Below, piece by piece: positions 5,875-12,591 of a DNA stretch of 17,511 bases. Where the stretch lies: contig JBJKSD010000010.1 in assembly GCA_046704245.1 (NCBI GenBank), positions 1 to 17,511 on the forward strand, written 5' to 3'. Under the pieces are notes generated by a model. The model was not told the origin of the DNA and did no database searches. It worked only from the letters and a program-made list of their open reading frames with translations. The translations under genes were made by a program, and so were the position numbers. The first letter of the stretch is position 1. Each line of letters opens with the position of its first letter. Source of the DNA: UBA660 sp046704245. Lineage in GTDB: Bacteria > Bacillota_I > Bacilli_A > RF39 > UBA660.

Positions 5875-7143
5875 ATGCTAGATATTAAACGAATTATTAA
5901 TGAAAAAGAAAATGTTGAAGAGGCTTTGCGAAAAAAGATGGATGATATTTCGCTAGATGATTTAGTCAATTGGTATAATGAGCGAGTTAAAACATTAGTT
6001 CAAGTAGAAGAATTAAAAGCTAATAAGAATAGATTAACTAAAGAAATAGCTGATCTAAAAGCTGAAGGTCAAGATATTGATACAATGTTAAGACAGATGA
6101 AGAATACTAATGTTAAAATTGATGAATTAGAAACTAGGCAAGAAGAGTTAGAAGAAAAGATTAAGAACTTCTTAATTGTTTTACCTAATATTCCTGATGA
6201 TGATGTAGTTGCTGGTGATAAAGAAAGTAATAAAGTAGTTAAAGTTGGTGGTGAAAAACCTAATTTTAATTTTACTCCTAAAGATCATGTGGAATTATTA
6301 ATGGATTTAAACTTAGTTGATTTTGAACGTGGAACTAAATTAAGCGGTCATGGTTATTGGATATATAAAGGTTTAGGAGCTAGGTTAGAGTGGGCTTTAA
6401 TCAATTATTTTATCGATACTCATCTTAAAAATAATTATGAATTTTTATTAGTACCTCATATATTAGAAGATAAATGTGGTTATACGGCTGGTCAATTTCC
6501 TAAATTTAAAGATGATGTTTTTCATCTAACCGATGGTGGCTTTTTACTACCTACTGCTGAAACAGCATTAGTTAATTACTATCGTGATGAAATATTAGAT
6601 TATAAGAATTTACCAAAGAAAATGTTCTCATATACGCCTTGTTATCGTCGTGAAGCAGGTAGCCATCGCACTGAAGAAAGAGGTACAGTACGTGGCCATC
6701 AATTCAATAAAGTGGAAATGTTTGCATATACTACTAAAGAACAATCAGATAATATATTAAAAGAATTAGTAGAAAATGCTGAAAATATATTAAAAAATCT
6801 AGGTTTACATTATCGTATTTCTAAATTAGCTGCTAAAGATGTCAGTGCATCAATGGCTAAAACATATGATTTAGAAGTATGGATACCAAGTATGAATGAA
6901 TATAAAGAAGCATCTAGTGTATCTAATGCTCGCGATTACCAAGCTAGAAGAGGTATGATTAGATATAAAGATAAAGATGGTAATAATGAATATGTTCATA
7001 CTTTAAATGGTTCAGGACTTGCTACTTCAAGATTATTGCCAGCTATTGTCGAACAGTTTCAAAATGAAGATGGTAGTGTAACTATACCTGAAGTATTAAG
7101 ACCATATATGGGTGGTCTAATTAAAATAGAAAAAAATAGCTAA
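5875..7143 (+). CDS. serS: Serine--tRNA ligase
   Basis: A class II aminoacyl-tRNA synthetase of 422 residues, normal for bacteria, that charges tRNA-Ser (and tRNA-Sec where present). Residues about 10-100 form the long charged antiparallel coiled coil that binds the tRNA. The catalytic core has the TAETALVN segment, motif 2 CYRREAGSH...RGTVRGHQFNKVEMF (from residue 256) and motif 3 NGSGLATSRLLPAI (from 378). The reading frame is open back to an ATG at 5809, but that region is the T-box and the true start is after the leader: ATG 5875, seven bases from AAGGG; ATG 5872 is possible. Expression is controlled by the serine T-box. A sigma factor gene follows after 23 bases without a terminator. Confidence 0.96.
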   Translation: MLDIKRIINEKENVEEALRKKMDDISLDDLVNWYNERVKTLVQVEELKANKNRLTKEIADLKAEGQDIDTMLRQMKNTNVKIDELETRQEELEEKIKNFLIVLPNIPDDDVVAGDKESNKVVKVGGEKPNFNFTPKDHVELLMDLNLVDFERGTKLSGHGYWIYKGLGARLEWALINYFIDTHLKNNYEFLLVPHILEDKCGYTAGQFPKFKDDVFHLTDGGFLLPTAETALVNYYRDEILDYKNLPKKMFSYTPCYRREAGSHRTEERGTVRGHQFNKVEMFAYTTKEQSDNILKELVENAENILKNLGLHYRISKLAAKDVSASMAKTYDLEVWIPSMNEYKEASSVSNARDYQARRGMIRYKDKDGNNEYVHTLNGSGLATSRLLPAIVEQFQNEDGSVTIPEVLRPYMGGLIKIEKNS

Positions 7144-7166
7144 GTTGTTTGAAATGAGGAATAAAA

Positions 7167-7811
7167 TTGGGTCATACAAAGGGGCATTTCTCTCAAGATG
7201 AAATAAATACCATTTATCAACATATTAGAAATGCCGATGATAAAACAAAAAAGACTTTATATGATAAAGTTATTTTAGCTAATATACCTTTAGCGTGTAA
7301 ATTAGCTATGCGTTGTAGAGGAATACATATTGACGATGATGATTTAGTACAAACGGCTTATATAGGTCTTATTAAAGCAGTATATACATATGATCCAAAT
7401 CGGGGACGAGCTAGTTCATATTTTAGTAGATGTATTATTAATGAATTATTTATGTTTCTTAGAAAAAGTAAAAGACGTTTAAAAGAAGTATCTATTATTC
7501 AACAAGATGAATATGGTCAAACCTTTAATTTGGCCGAAATATTAAAAGTAAATGAAGATACTTCTTTTAATTATGATAATGTAGGTCTTAAAGATCAAAT
7601 TGCTAAAGTATTAGTTGATTTACCCCCTAATCTACAATATATATTAAATGCTTACTATGGTTTATCTGGACAACAAAGTATCGATCATAAAGATATTGCC
7701 AAACAAATGGGCCTTTCCCGTTCATATATTAGTAGGCAGAAGACCAAAGCCTTAAAATTATTGAGAGTATCAGATAAAACTAAACATTTAAGAGAATATC
7801 TTGAAAATTAA
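7167..7811 (+). CDS. RNA polymerase sigma-70 family factor, SigE/SigK-like
   Basis: A 214-residue sigma factor with region 2 (DDDLVQTAYIGLIKAVYTYD, 57-76, then RCIINELFMFLRK, 88-100) and region 4 (LPPNLQYILNAYYGL, 152-166, then a helix-turn-helix MGLSRSYISRQKTKAL, 181-196). The phrase RCI-NE--M-LR followed by basic residues and EVS is typical of the mother-cell factors SigE and SigK rather than SigF/SigG. It lacks the 20-27 residue pro-sequence those carry in Bacillus, since the HFSQDE segment is already the mature N-terminus. The start is TTG 7167 (a stop at 7155 excludes ATG starts upstream; GAGGA at 7156-7160). It lies 23 bases after serS with no promoter or terminator between, so it should respond to the serine T-box. 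Assignment to SigE or SigK is uncertain. Confidence 0.78.
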   Translation: MGHTKGHFSQDEINTIYQHIRNADDKTKKTLYDKVILANIPLACKLAMRCRGIHIDDDDLVQTAYIGLIKAVYTYDPNRGRASSYFSRCIINELFMFLRKSKRRLKEVSIIQQDEYGQTFNLAEILKVNEDTSFNYDNVGLKDQIAKVLVDLPPNLQYILNAYYGLSGQQSIDHKDIAKQMGLSRSYISRQKTKALKLLRVSDKTKHLREYLEN

Positions 7812-7812
7812 T

Positions 7813-7839
7813 AAAATGTTAGCTAAGCTAACATTTTTT
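7813..7839 (+). terminator. Terminator after the sigma factor gene
   Basis: AAAATGTTAGC (7813-7823) pairs perfectly with GCTAACATTTT (7827-7837) across a three-base loop; T to 7839. Confidence 0.9.
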
Positions 7840-7849
7840 ATATAATCCA

Positions 7850-7858
7850 TGTTATAAT
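7850..7858 (+). promoter_or_regulatory. Extended -10 promoter of miaB
   Basis: TGTTATAAT; a second TATAAT lies at 7841-7846. No -35 match. The leader would be about 20 bases and holds a near-perfect ribosome site. Confidence 0.55.
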
Positions 7859-7884
7859 ATTTAACAATTAAAGGAGGTGGAATA

Positions 7885-9312
7885 ATGCGTAAACCTAATA
7901 TGATAAAAGCTAAGATTAGAAATAAAGAACAAGTTAATATATTAACTGATGAATATAAGATTGCTACATCTATAAAGAATATTGGTATAAATAAACAATA
8001 TTATATTTTAACTTATGGATGTCAAATGAATGTCCATGATAGTGAAACTATTAGTGCTATCTTAGAAGATTTAGGTTATACCAGATCTAATAAGAAAGAA
8101 ACAGCCGATTTGATTATCTTAAATACTTGTGCTATTAGAGAAAATGCTCATAATAAAGTATTTGGAATGTTAGGACGTCTAAAACATTTAAAACAAAAGA
8201 ACTCTAACTTAATTATTGGTTTATCTGGGTGTATGGCTCAAGAAGAAGTAGTAATCGATAATATTTTAAATAAATATCAATGGTTAGATTTTGTTTTTGG
8301 TACTCATAATATCCACCAACTTCCTTCTATTTTAGAACAGACCATCAATAATAAAGAATTGACAATCGAAGTGTGGAGTAAAGAAGGAGATATTATCGAA
8401 GGATTACCTTTTATCCGTGATAGCAAATATAAAGCTTGGGTTAATATAATGTACGGTTGTGATAAATTCTGTACCTATTGCATTGTTCCATATGTTAGAG
8501 GTAAACAACGCAGTAGAAGACCTAACGATATTATTGATGAAATAAAGAGTTTAATTGATAAAGGTTATCAAGAAATAACTTTATTAGGTCAAAATGTTAA
8601 TGCTTATGGTAAAGATTTTAATGATATTAATTATAATATGGCTAATTTATTAAATGATGTTAGTAAATTAGCCATACCTAGAATTAGATTTGTAACTAGT
8701 CATCCCTGGGATTTTACTGATGAAATGATCGATGTTATTAAAGATAATACTAATATAATGCCTTATATTCATTTACCCATTCAATCAGGTAGTAATAAAA
8801 TATTAAAATTAATGGGTAGAAGATATACTAAAGAAAGTTATATCAAGTTATATAATAAATTAAAAGCTAATATTCCTAATGTAGCTATATCGACTGATAT
8901 TATTGTTGGTTTTCCTGGTGAAACTAAAAAAGATTTTAAAGAAACCCTAACGCTCTATAATAAATTACAATTTGATTTTGCTTTCACCTTTATTTTTTCT
9001 CCTCGTGTCGGTACACCAGCAGCTAGCTTTGAAGATAATATATCAACTGATGAAAAAAATAAACGTTTACAACAATTAAATGAACTAGTGAATAAATATG
9101 CTTTACTTAGTAATGAAAAATATCTTAATAAAACGGTTAAAGTATTGATTGAGGGCAAAGATGTTAAACATCGACAATTATTGATGGGATATACTGATAC
9201 TAATAAATTAGTAAATATTGTAGGTGATGATAGTAATATCGGACATATCGTCGATGTTAAGATAATGAAAGTAAAAACCTGGAGTTTAAATGGTGAAGTT
9301 ATTCAAAGATAA
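7885..9312 (+). CDS. miaB: tRNA-2-methylthio-N6-dimethylallyladenosine synthase
   Basis: A 475-residue radical SAM methylthiotransferase that adds the 2-methylthio group to i6A37 of tRNAs reading UNN codons. After a ~38-residue N-terminal extension (also seen in Bacillus) comes the UPF0004 domain with cluster ligands C46 (TYGCQMN), C82 (LNTCAIRE) and C116 (SGCMAQ). The radical SAM motif CDKFCTYC supplies C192, C196 and C199, followed by IVPYVRGKQRSR. A C-terminal TRAM domain (about 410-475) contacts tRNA. The QSRSPxDI-like RSRRPNDI and the CxVPYxRGxxxSR pattern fit MiaB rather than MtaB or RimO. Start: ATG 7885 behind AAAGGAGGTGG. Its product would modify the UNN-reading serine and leucine tRNAs. 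The neighbour cotE is also adjacent in Bacillus. Confidence 0.94.
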   Translation: MRKPNMIKAKIRNKEQVNILTDEYKIATSIKNIGINKQYYILTYGCQMNVHDSETISAILEDLGYTRSNKKETADLIILNTCAIRENAHNKVFGMLGRLKHLKQKNSNLIIGLSGCMAQEEVVIDNILNKYQWLDFVFGTHNIHQLPSILEQTINNKELTIEVWSKEGDIIEGLPFIRDSKYKAWVNIMYGCDKFCTYCIVPYVRGKQRSRRPNDIIDEIKSLIDKGYQEITLLGQNVNAYGKDFNDINYNMANLLNDVSKLAIPRIRFVTSHPWDFTDEMIDVIKDNTNIMPYIHLPIQSGSNKILKLMGRRYTKESYIKLYNKLKANIPNVAISTDIIVGFPGETKKDFKETLTLYNKLQFDFAFTFIFSPRVGTPAASFEDNISTDEKNKRLQQLNELVNKYALLSNEKYLNKTVKVLIEGKDVKHRQLLMGYTDTNKLVNIVGDDSNIGHIVDVKIMKVKTWSLNGEVIQR

Positions 9313-9324
9313 GCATATAATAAT

Positions 9325-9350
9325 AAAAAGACTTTAATTAGTCTTTTTTT
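9325..9350 (+). terminator. Terminator after miaB
   Basis: AAAAAGACT (9325-9333) pairs with AGTCTTTTT (9340-9348) across TTAATT, then T to 9350. Confidence 0.88.
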
Positions 9351-9356
9351 ATTAAG

Positions 9357-9385
9357 CACAAAATAGTCTATTTATGCATAAATTA
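9357..9385 (+). promoter_or_regulatory. SigK-type sporulation promoter of cotE
   Basis: CACA (9357-9360), 16 bases, then CATAAATTA (9377-9385). This fits the Bacillus SigK consensus mACm-N16-CATAnnnTA at every defined base, and no vegetative TATAAT is present in the gap. cotE in Bacillus is read by SigE and SigK. The predicted transcript start (about 9391) coincides with the ribosome site, so the leader would be extremely short. The consensus is short, so chance matches in AT-rich DNA are possible. Confidence 0.5.
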
Positions 9386-9402
9386 AAGTGAGGAGGGATA
9401 TA

Positions 9403-9942
9403 GTGGCAACATATAGAGAAATTATAACAAAAGCAGTAATTGGTAAGGGTAAAAAGTTTTTTAGCAATAATTATTCAATAACACCAGAAGTTAATATTGA
9501 TACTGTTTTAGGATGTTGGGTGATTAATCATAAATTAAAAGGATATGAAAGAGATGGTAAAATAATAATTGAAGGTAGCTGTGATATAAACATGTGGTAT
9601 TCATATGATAATGATACTAAGACAGCCGTTATGAGTAAGACTATCGATTATACTGAAGAATTAAATGTTAATATAAAACAAGATAGTGATTTGTCCTCAG
9701 ATAAAGAGATAATAGTAAGAGTATTAAAACAACCTAATTGTGTCAAGGTTGATAATAAAGAAGATAGTGTTGAGCTCATTATCGAAAAAGAGTTGGGTGT
9801 TGAAATAGTAGGCGATGCTAAAGTAAAGATTGGTATTGAAACTGAGGAAGAACCATGGGATGAAATAGTCGATGAAGAACAACCATTAACTGAAGAGATA
9901 GAAGAAGAAATAGAGGAAAATATTGAACAAGATTACATATAA
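9403..9942 (+). CDS. cotE: Outer spore coat morphogenetic protein CotE
   Basis: A 179-residue protein that aligns end to end with Bacillus CotE (about 181 residues). Recognisable segments are TYREIITKAVIGKGKKF, the SITPEVNIDTVLGCWVINHK block, EGSCDINMWYSYDNDTKT, VRVLKQPNCVKV and the acidic C-terminal tail (EEEPWDEIVDEEQPLTEE and further Glu-rich residues). CotE assembles around the forespore in the mother cell and recruits outer-coat proteins. Start: GTG 9403, five bases after AGGAGGG (9391-9397); an in-frame GTG at 9388 precedes the ribosome site and is rejected. It is monocistronic, with a sporulation-type promoter and its own terminator. Linkage to miaB is shared with Bacillus, although the gene between them there (ymcA) is absent. 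Confidence 0.93.
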   Translation: MATYREIITKAVIGKGKKFFSNNYSITPEVNIDTVLGCWVINHKLKGYERDGKIIIEGSCDINMWYSYDNDTKTAVMSKTIDYTEELNVNIKQDSDLSSDKEIIVRVLKQPNCVKVDNKEDSVELIIEKELGVEIVGDAKVKIGIETEEEPWDEIVDEEQPLTEEIEEEIEENIEQDYI

Positions 9943-9944
9943 TA

Positions 9945-9982
9945 AAGTGTCAACGAAAATAGTTGACACTTATTCTTTTTTT
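9945..9982 (+). terminator. Terminator after cotE
   Basis: AAGTGTCAAC (9945-9954) pairs perfectly with GTTGACACTT (9962-9971) across seven bases, followed by a T-rich run to 9982. The right arm contains the TTGACA box of the rpsP promoter. Confidence 0.88.
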
Positions 9983-9991
9983 ATATATAAT
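9963..9991 (+). promoter_or_regulatory. Consensus promoter of rpsP-khpA
   Basis: TTGACA (9963-9968), exactly 17 bases, TATAAT (9986-9991): both boxes perfect, the strongest vegetative promoter in the window, as expected for a ribosomal protein operon. The -35 box is embedded in the right arm of the cotE terminator. Confidence 0.8.
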
Positions 9992-10016
9992 GTTATATGA
10001 AAAAGGAGGAATATAT

Positions 10017-10289
10017 ATGGCAGTTAAATTAAGATTAAAGAGAATGGGTGCTAAGAAAAGACCATACTATCGTATTGTAGCAGCTGATTCTAGAAGTCCA
10101 AGAGATGGTAGATTTATTGAATTAATAGGTACTTATAGTCCATTATCAACACCAGCTGAAATAAAAATCGATGAAGAAAAAGCTTTAAAATGGTTAAATA
10201 ATGGTGCTAAACCTTCGGATACAGTTCGTAATTTATTAGATGAAACAGGTATAATAGCTAAATATTATAATGAGAGGAATAATAAATAA
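10017..10289 (+). CDS. rpsP: 30S ribosomal protein bS16
   Basis: A 90-residue ribosomal protein S16: AVKLRLKRMGAKKRPYYRIV at the N-terminus, SRSPRDGRFIELIGTYSP in the middle and KWLNNGAKPSDTVRNLL towards the end, all hallmark segments. It binds 16S rRNA early in 30S assembly. The frame is open upstream to 9963, but those codons cross the promoter and terminator; ATG 10017 follows AAAAGGAGG (10001-10009) with a seven-base spacer. Its stop TAA shares its last base with the khpA start. In Bacillus this pair is followed by rimM-trmD-rplS; here the operon stops after khpA. Confidence 0.97.
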   Translation: MAVKLRLKRMGAKKRPYYRIVAADSRSPRDGRFIELIGTYSPLSTPAEIKIDEEKALKWLNNGAKPSDTVRNLLDETGIIAKYYNERNNK

Positions 10290-10537
10290 TGAATCTAGTA
10301 CAATTAACTGAAGAAATAGTTAAATCTATTGTTAAGAATCCTGATCAAGTAGCAGTTAAACAATTTGATACTGATGAAGAAGATTTTATTCTTATTCAAG
10401 TAGTAGTAGCTGATGAAGATATGGGTGCCGTAATAGGTAGAGAAGGTCGTATGGCTAATGCTATTAGAACTATTGTTCAAGCTAGTGGTTATATTAACGG
10501 TCGTAAAAAAGTAAAAATTAATGTCGATTCATTTTAA
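10289..10537 (+). CDS. khpA: KH domain RNA-binding protein KhpA
   Basis: An 82-residue single-KH protein (formerly YlqC). The core V-V-ADEDMGAVIGREGRMANA (about residues 42-59) contains the GxxG loop as GREG, followed by the helix IRTIVQASGYINGRKKV. KhpA binds RNA, usually as a dimer with KhpB/Jag, and in some Firmicutes affects cell elongation and division. The ATG overlaps the rpsP stop by one base and GAGAGGA (10272-10278) serves as ribosome site, so translation is probably coupled. It ends the operon with a clear terminator. Length and neighbour agree with the family. Confidence 0.95.
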   Translation: MNLVQLTEEIVKSIVKNPDQVAVKQFDTDEEDFILIQVVVADEDMGAVIGREGRMANAIRTIVQASGYINGRKKVKINVDSF

Positions 10538-10560
10538 GAACTATTTATAGTTCTTTTTTT
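10536..10560 (+). terminator. Terminator after khpA
   Basis: AAGAACTA (10536-10543) pairs with TAGTTCTT (10548-10555) across four bases, then T to 10560. The stem begins within the stop codon. Confidence 0.88.
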
Positions 10561-10565
10561 ATTAA

Positions 10566-10594
10566 TTGAAAAACAATGGGAATTAATATATAAT
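10566..10594 (+). promoter_or_regulatory. Promoter of the pseudopilin-uppS-cdsA-rseP operon
   Basis: TTGAAA (10566-10571), 17 bases, TATAAT (10589-10594). It is the only promoter I can see between khpA and the terminator at 14020, so it probably drives five genes. Confidence 0.7.
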
Positions 10595-10624
10595 AATGTT
10601 ATTATATTAAAAGGAGATAATGTT

Positions 10625-11044
10625 ATGATTAACAAACGAGGTTTTACTTTAGTAGAATTACTGGCTGTAATTACTATTATCGGTATCATATCATTAATTG
10701 CTATTCCCACAGTAACAAAAGTAGTACAAAATGCTAGTGATCAAGTATTTAATTCAAATGAAACATTACTTGCTACAGCTGCTGAAAATTATTATAAAAT
10801 GAATACCAGCTTATTACCATATGATGTATCAGATATAACTGGTATTAGTTTAGATACATTAATAGCAGGAGGATTTACTAAAACCATTAAAAATCCTAAA
10901 GATTCTTCAATAGTATGTAATGGATATGTTATTGTTGAGAAAACTGACACCAAAAAATATAATTATCGTCCATACTTAGATTGCGGCGATGATATGGTTA
11001 CTGATGGTTATGATGATTATCTCTATTTAGTACCAGTGCCATAA
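10625..11044 (+). CDS. Type IV prepilin-like protein (pseudopilin)
   Basis: A 139-residue protein with a textbook class III signal: short basic leader MINKRG, cleavage after G6, then FTLVELLAVITIIGIISLIA with the +5 glutamate (E11) and a single N-terminal hydrophobic helix to about residue 28. A prepilin peptidase should cut and methylate it. The rest is a small globular domain with two cysteines, C98 and C120, that may form a disulphide outside the membrane. I cannot assign it to ComGC or another named pilin, and no assembly ATPase, platform protein or peptidase gene is in the window. Start: ATG 10625 with AAGGAG (10611-10616). It leads an operon with uppS, 23 bases downstream, without a terminator. 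Confidence 0.82.
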   Translation: MINKRGFTLVELLAVITIIGIISLIAIPTVTKVVQNASDQVFNSNETLLATAAENYYKMNTSLLPYDVSDITGISLDTLIAGGFTKTIKNPKDSSIVCNGYVIVEKTDTKKYNYRPYLDCGDDMVTDGYDDYLYLVPVP

Positions 11045-11067
11045 AATACAACGATAGGAGAATATAG

Positions 11068-11799
11068 ATGGATTATAATAACATAAGTTTACCTAATCAT
11101 TTAGCTATAATAATGGATGGTAATGGTAGGTGGGCTACTGAGCGTGGATTTAATAGAAGCAAAGGCCACCTAGAAGGTAGTAAAACCCTTAAAAAGATTG
11201 CTTTATATGCTTATGAAAGAGGAATAAAAGTATTAAGTGTATTTGCTTTTTCAACTGAGAACTTTAAAAGAAGTAATGAAGAAGTAAATTTCTTAATGAA
11301 TTTATTTATCAAGATGTTTAATCGAGAATTTCAAACTTTTATTGATAAAAATGTTAAGGTAATTTTCTCTGGTCGTAGAGAACAATTATCACCCAAGGTA
11401 TTAAGAGCAATGGATAAAATATCAAAAGCAACTATTAATAATACCAAAGGGATATTAAATATATGCTTAAATTATGGTGGCCAAGATGAAATAGTCGATG
11501 CTACTAAAAGAATAAGTAATGATATATTAAAAGGACATATTAAAGTTGATAATATAGATAGAGCGTTATTTAAAACTTATTTATATCATGATTTACCTGA
11601 TATTGATTTTGTTATTAGAACTAGTGGTGAGTCGCGAATAAGTAACTTTATGTTATGGCAACTTGCCTATGCTGAATTATACTTTCCTAAAGTATATTTT
11701 CCAGCTTTTACGGAAGAAGACTTTGATATGGCTATATTAGAATTTAATAAAAGAAATAGAAGATTTGGAGAGATAAAAGATGAAACAAAGAGTAATTAG
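11068..11799 (+). CDS. uppS: Isoprenyl transferase (undecaprenyl diphosphate synthase)
   Basis: A 243-residue cis-prenyltransferase that extends farnesyl diphosphate with isopentenyl diphosphate to make the C55 carrier for peptidoglycan and other envelope polymers. HLAIIMDGNGRWA (11-23) holds catalytic D17 and the diphosphate-binding loop; G-K-G is followed by SVFAFSTENFKR (58-68), and the IPP site is RTSGESRISNF (184-194) ahead of WQLAYAELYF. Start: ATG 11068 with AGGAG at 11056-11060. The C-terminal 20 bases overlap cdsA in another frame, as is common for this pair. Expression is probably from the promoter ahead of the pseudopilin gene. Confidence 0.96.
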   Translation: MDYNNISLPNHLAIIMDGNGRWATERGFNRSKGHLEGSKTLKKIALYAYERGIKVLSVFAFSTENFKRSNEEVNFLMNLFIKMFNREFQTFIDKNVKVIFSGRREQLSPKVLRAMDKISKATINNTKGILNICLNYGGQDEIVDATKRISNDILKGHIKVDNIDRALFKTYLYHDLPDIDFVIRTSGESRISNFMLWQLAYAELYFPKVYFPAFTEEDFDMAILEFNKRNRRFGEIKDETKSN

Positions 11800-12580
11800 T
11801 GCCATTATATTATTATTAATAGTAATTCCCATTATTATAACAGGAGGTAGCTTATTTTATATTGCTGTTAGTTTAATATCGTTATTTGCCTTGAAAGAAT
11901 TAATTGATATTAGACAAACTAAAAGATCCTTTCCTGTTACTACTCAGGTAATATCTTATGCTATGCTTATTATGTTAGTATCAAATAACTTATATAATAC
12001 TTCTTTTGTTTATTCTATTGATTATCGCATTATAAGTGTCTTATTAGCAGCCTTATTATTACCATTAGTCTTTTATCAAGATTATGATAAATATAATATT
12101 GAAGATGCTTTATTCTTATTAGGTTCAGTTTTCTTTTTAGGAATAGCTTTTAATTTATTAATTTTAATTAGAAATTATAGTTTAAATTATTTTATTTATG
12201 TTATCTTAATTACTATTATCACTGATACTTATGCATACATAACTGGAGTCTTTATTGGTAAAAATAAATTAATACCAGCTATTTCTCCTAAAAAAACTTG
12301 GGAAGGTTTAATTGGAGGTATTATCTTTGGTACTTTAGTAAGTAGTGTCTTCTATTATGAAGTAATTAATAATAATATTAATATTATTAATTTAATATCA
12401 ATCGGAGCATTCTTAAGTATTATGGGACAATTAGGAGATTTAATCTTCAGTGCTATAAAACGTTATTATAATAAAAAAGATTATACTAGTCTTATACCAG
12501 GACATGGAGGTATTTTAGATAGATTAGATAGTATTATTCTAGTAATAATAGTATTTACCCTATTTATAACTATTATTTAG
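11780..12580 (+). CDS. cdsA: Phosphatidate cytidylyltransferase
   Basis: A 266-residue integral membrane enzyme that makes CDP-diacylglycerol from phosphatidic acid and CTP, the entry to phosphatidylglycerol and related lipids. There are about seven or eight hydrophobic segments. The signature is in the C-terminal half: TDTYAY (148-153), SPKKTWEGLIGG (169-180), GQLGDLIFSAIKRYYNKKD (216-234) and IPGHGGILDRLDS (239-251), which carries the metal-binding aspartates. Start: ATG 11780 lies inside uppS, nine bases after GGAG (11767-11770), so translation is likely coupled. In Bacillus dxr separates cdsA from rseP; here rseP follows after 11 bases. Confidence 0.95.
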   Translation: MKQRVISAIILLLIVIPIIITGGSLFYIAVSLISLFALKELIDIRQTKRSFPVTTQVISYAMLIMLVSNNLYNTSFVYSIDYRIISVLLAALLLPLVFYQDYDKYNIEDALFLLGSVFFLGIAFNLLILIRNYSLNYFIYVILITIITDTYAYITGVFIGKNKLIPAISPKKTWEGLIGGIIFGTLVSSVFYYEVINNNINIINLISIGAFLSIMGQLGDLIFSAIKRYYNKKDYTSLIPGHGGILDRLDSIILVIIVFTLFITII

Positions 12581-12591
12581 AAGGTGATTAG

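Noticed and set aside
5763..5969. Leftward open frame of 68 codons over the T-box and the start of serS
   Set aside because: It is antisense to the riboswitch and serS, has no ribosome site and its composition is that of a shadow frame.
8955..9158. Leftward open frame inside miaB
   Set aside because: Antisense shadow of a well-conserved gene; no family resemblance or start signals.
9963..10016. Longer N-terminus for bS16 starting at 9963
   Set aside because: It would begin in the cotE terminator and before the predicted transcript start; family members begin at the AVKLRLKR segment.
12360..12400. AT-only inverted repeat (attaataataatattaatat...) in cdsA
   Set aside because: It encodes an Asn/Ile-rich loop and is explained by base composition and codon use.
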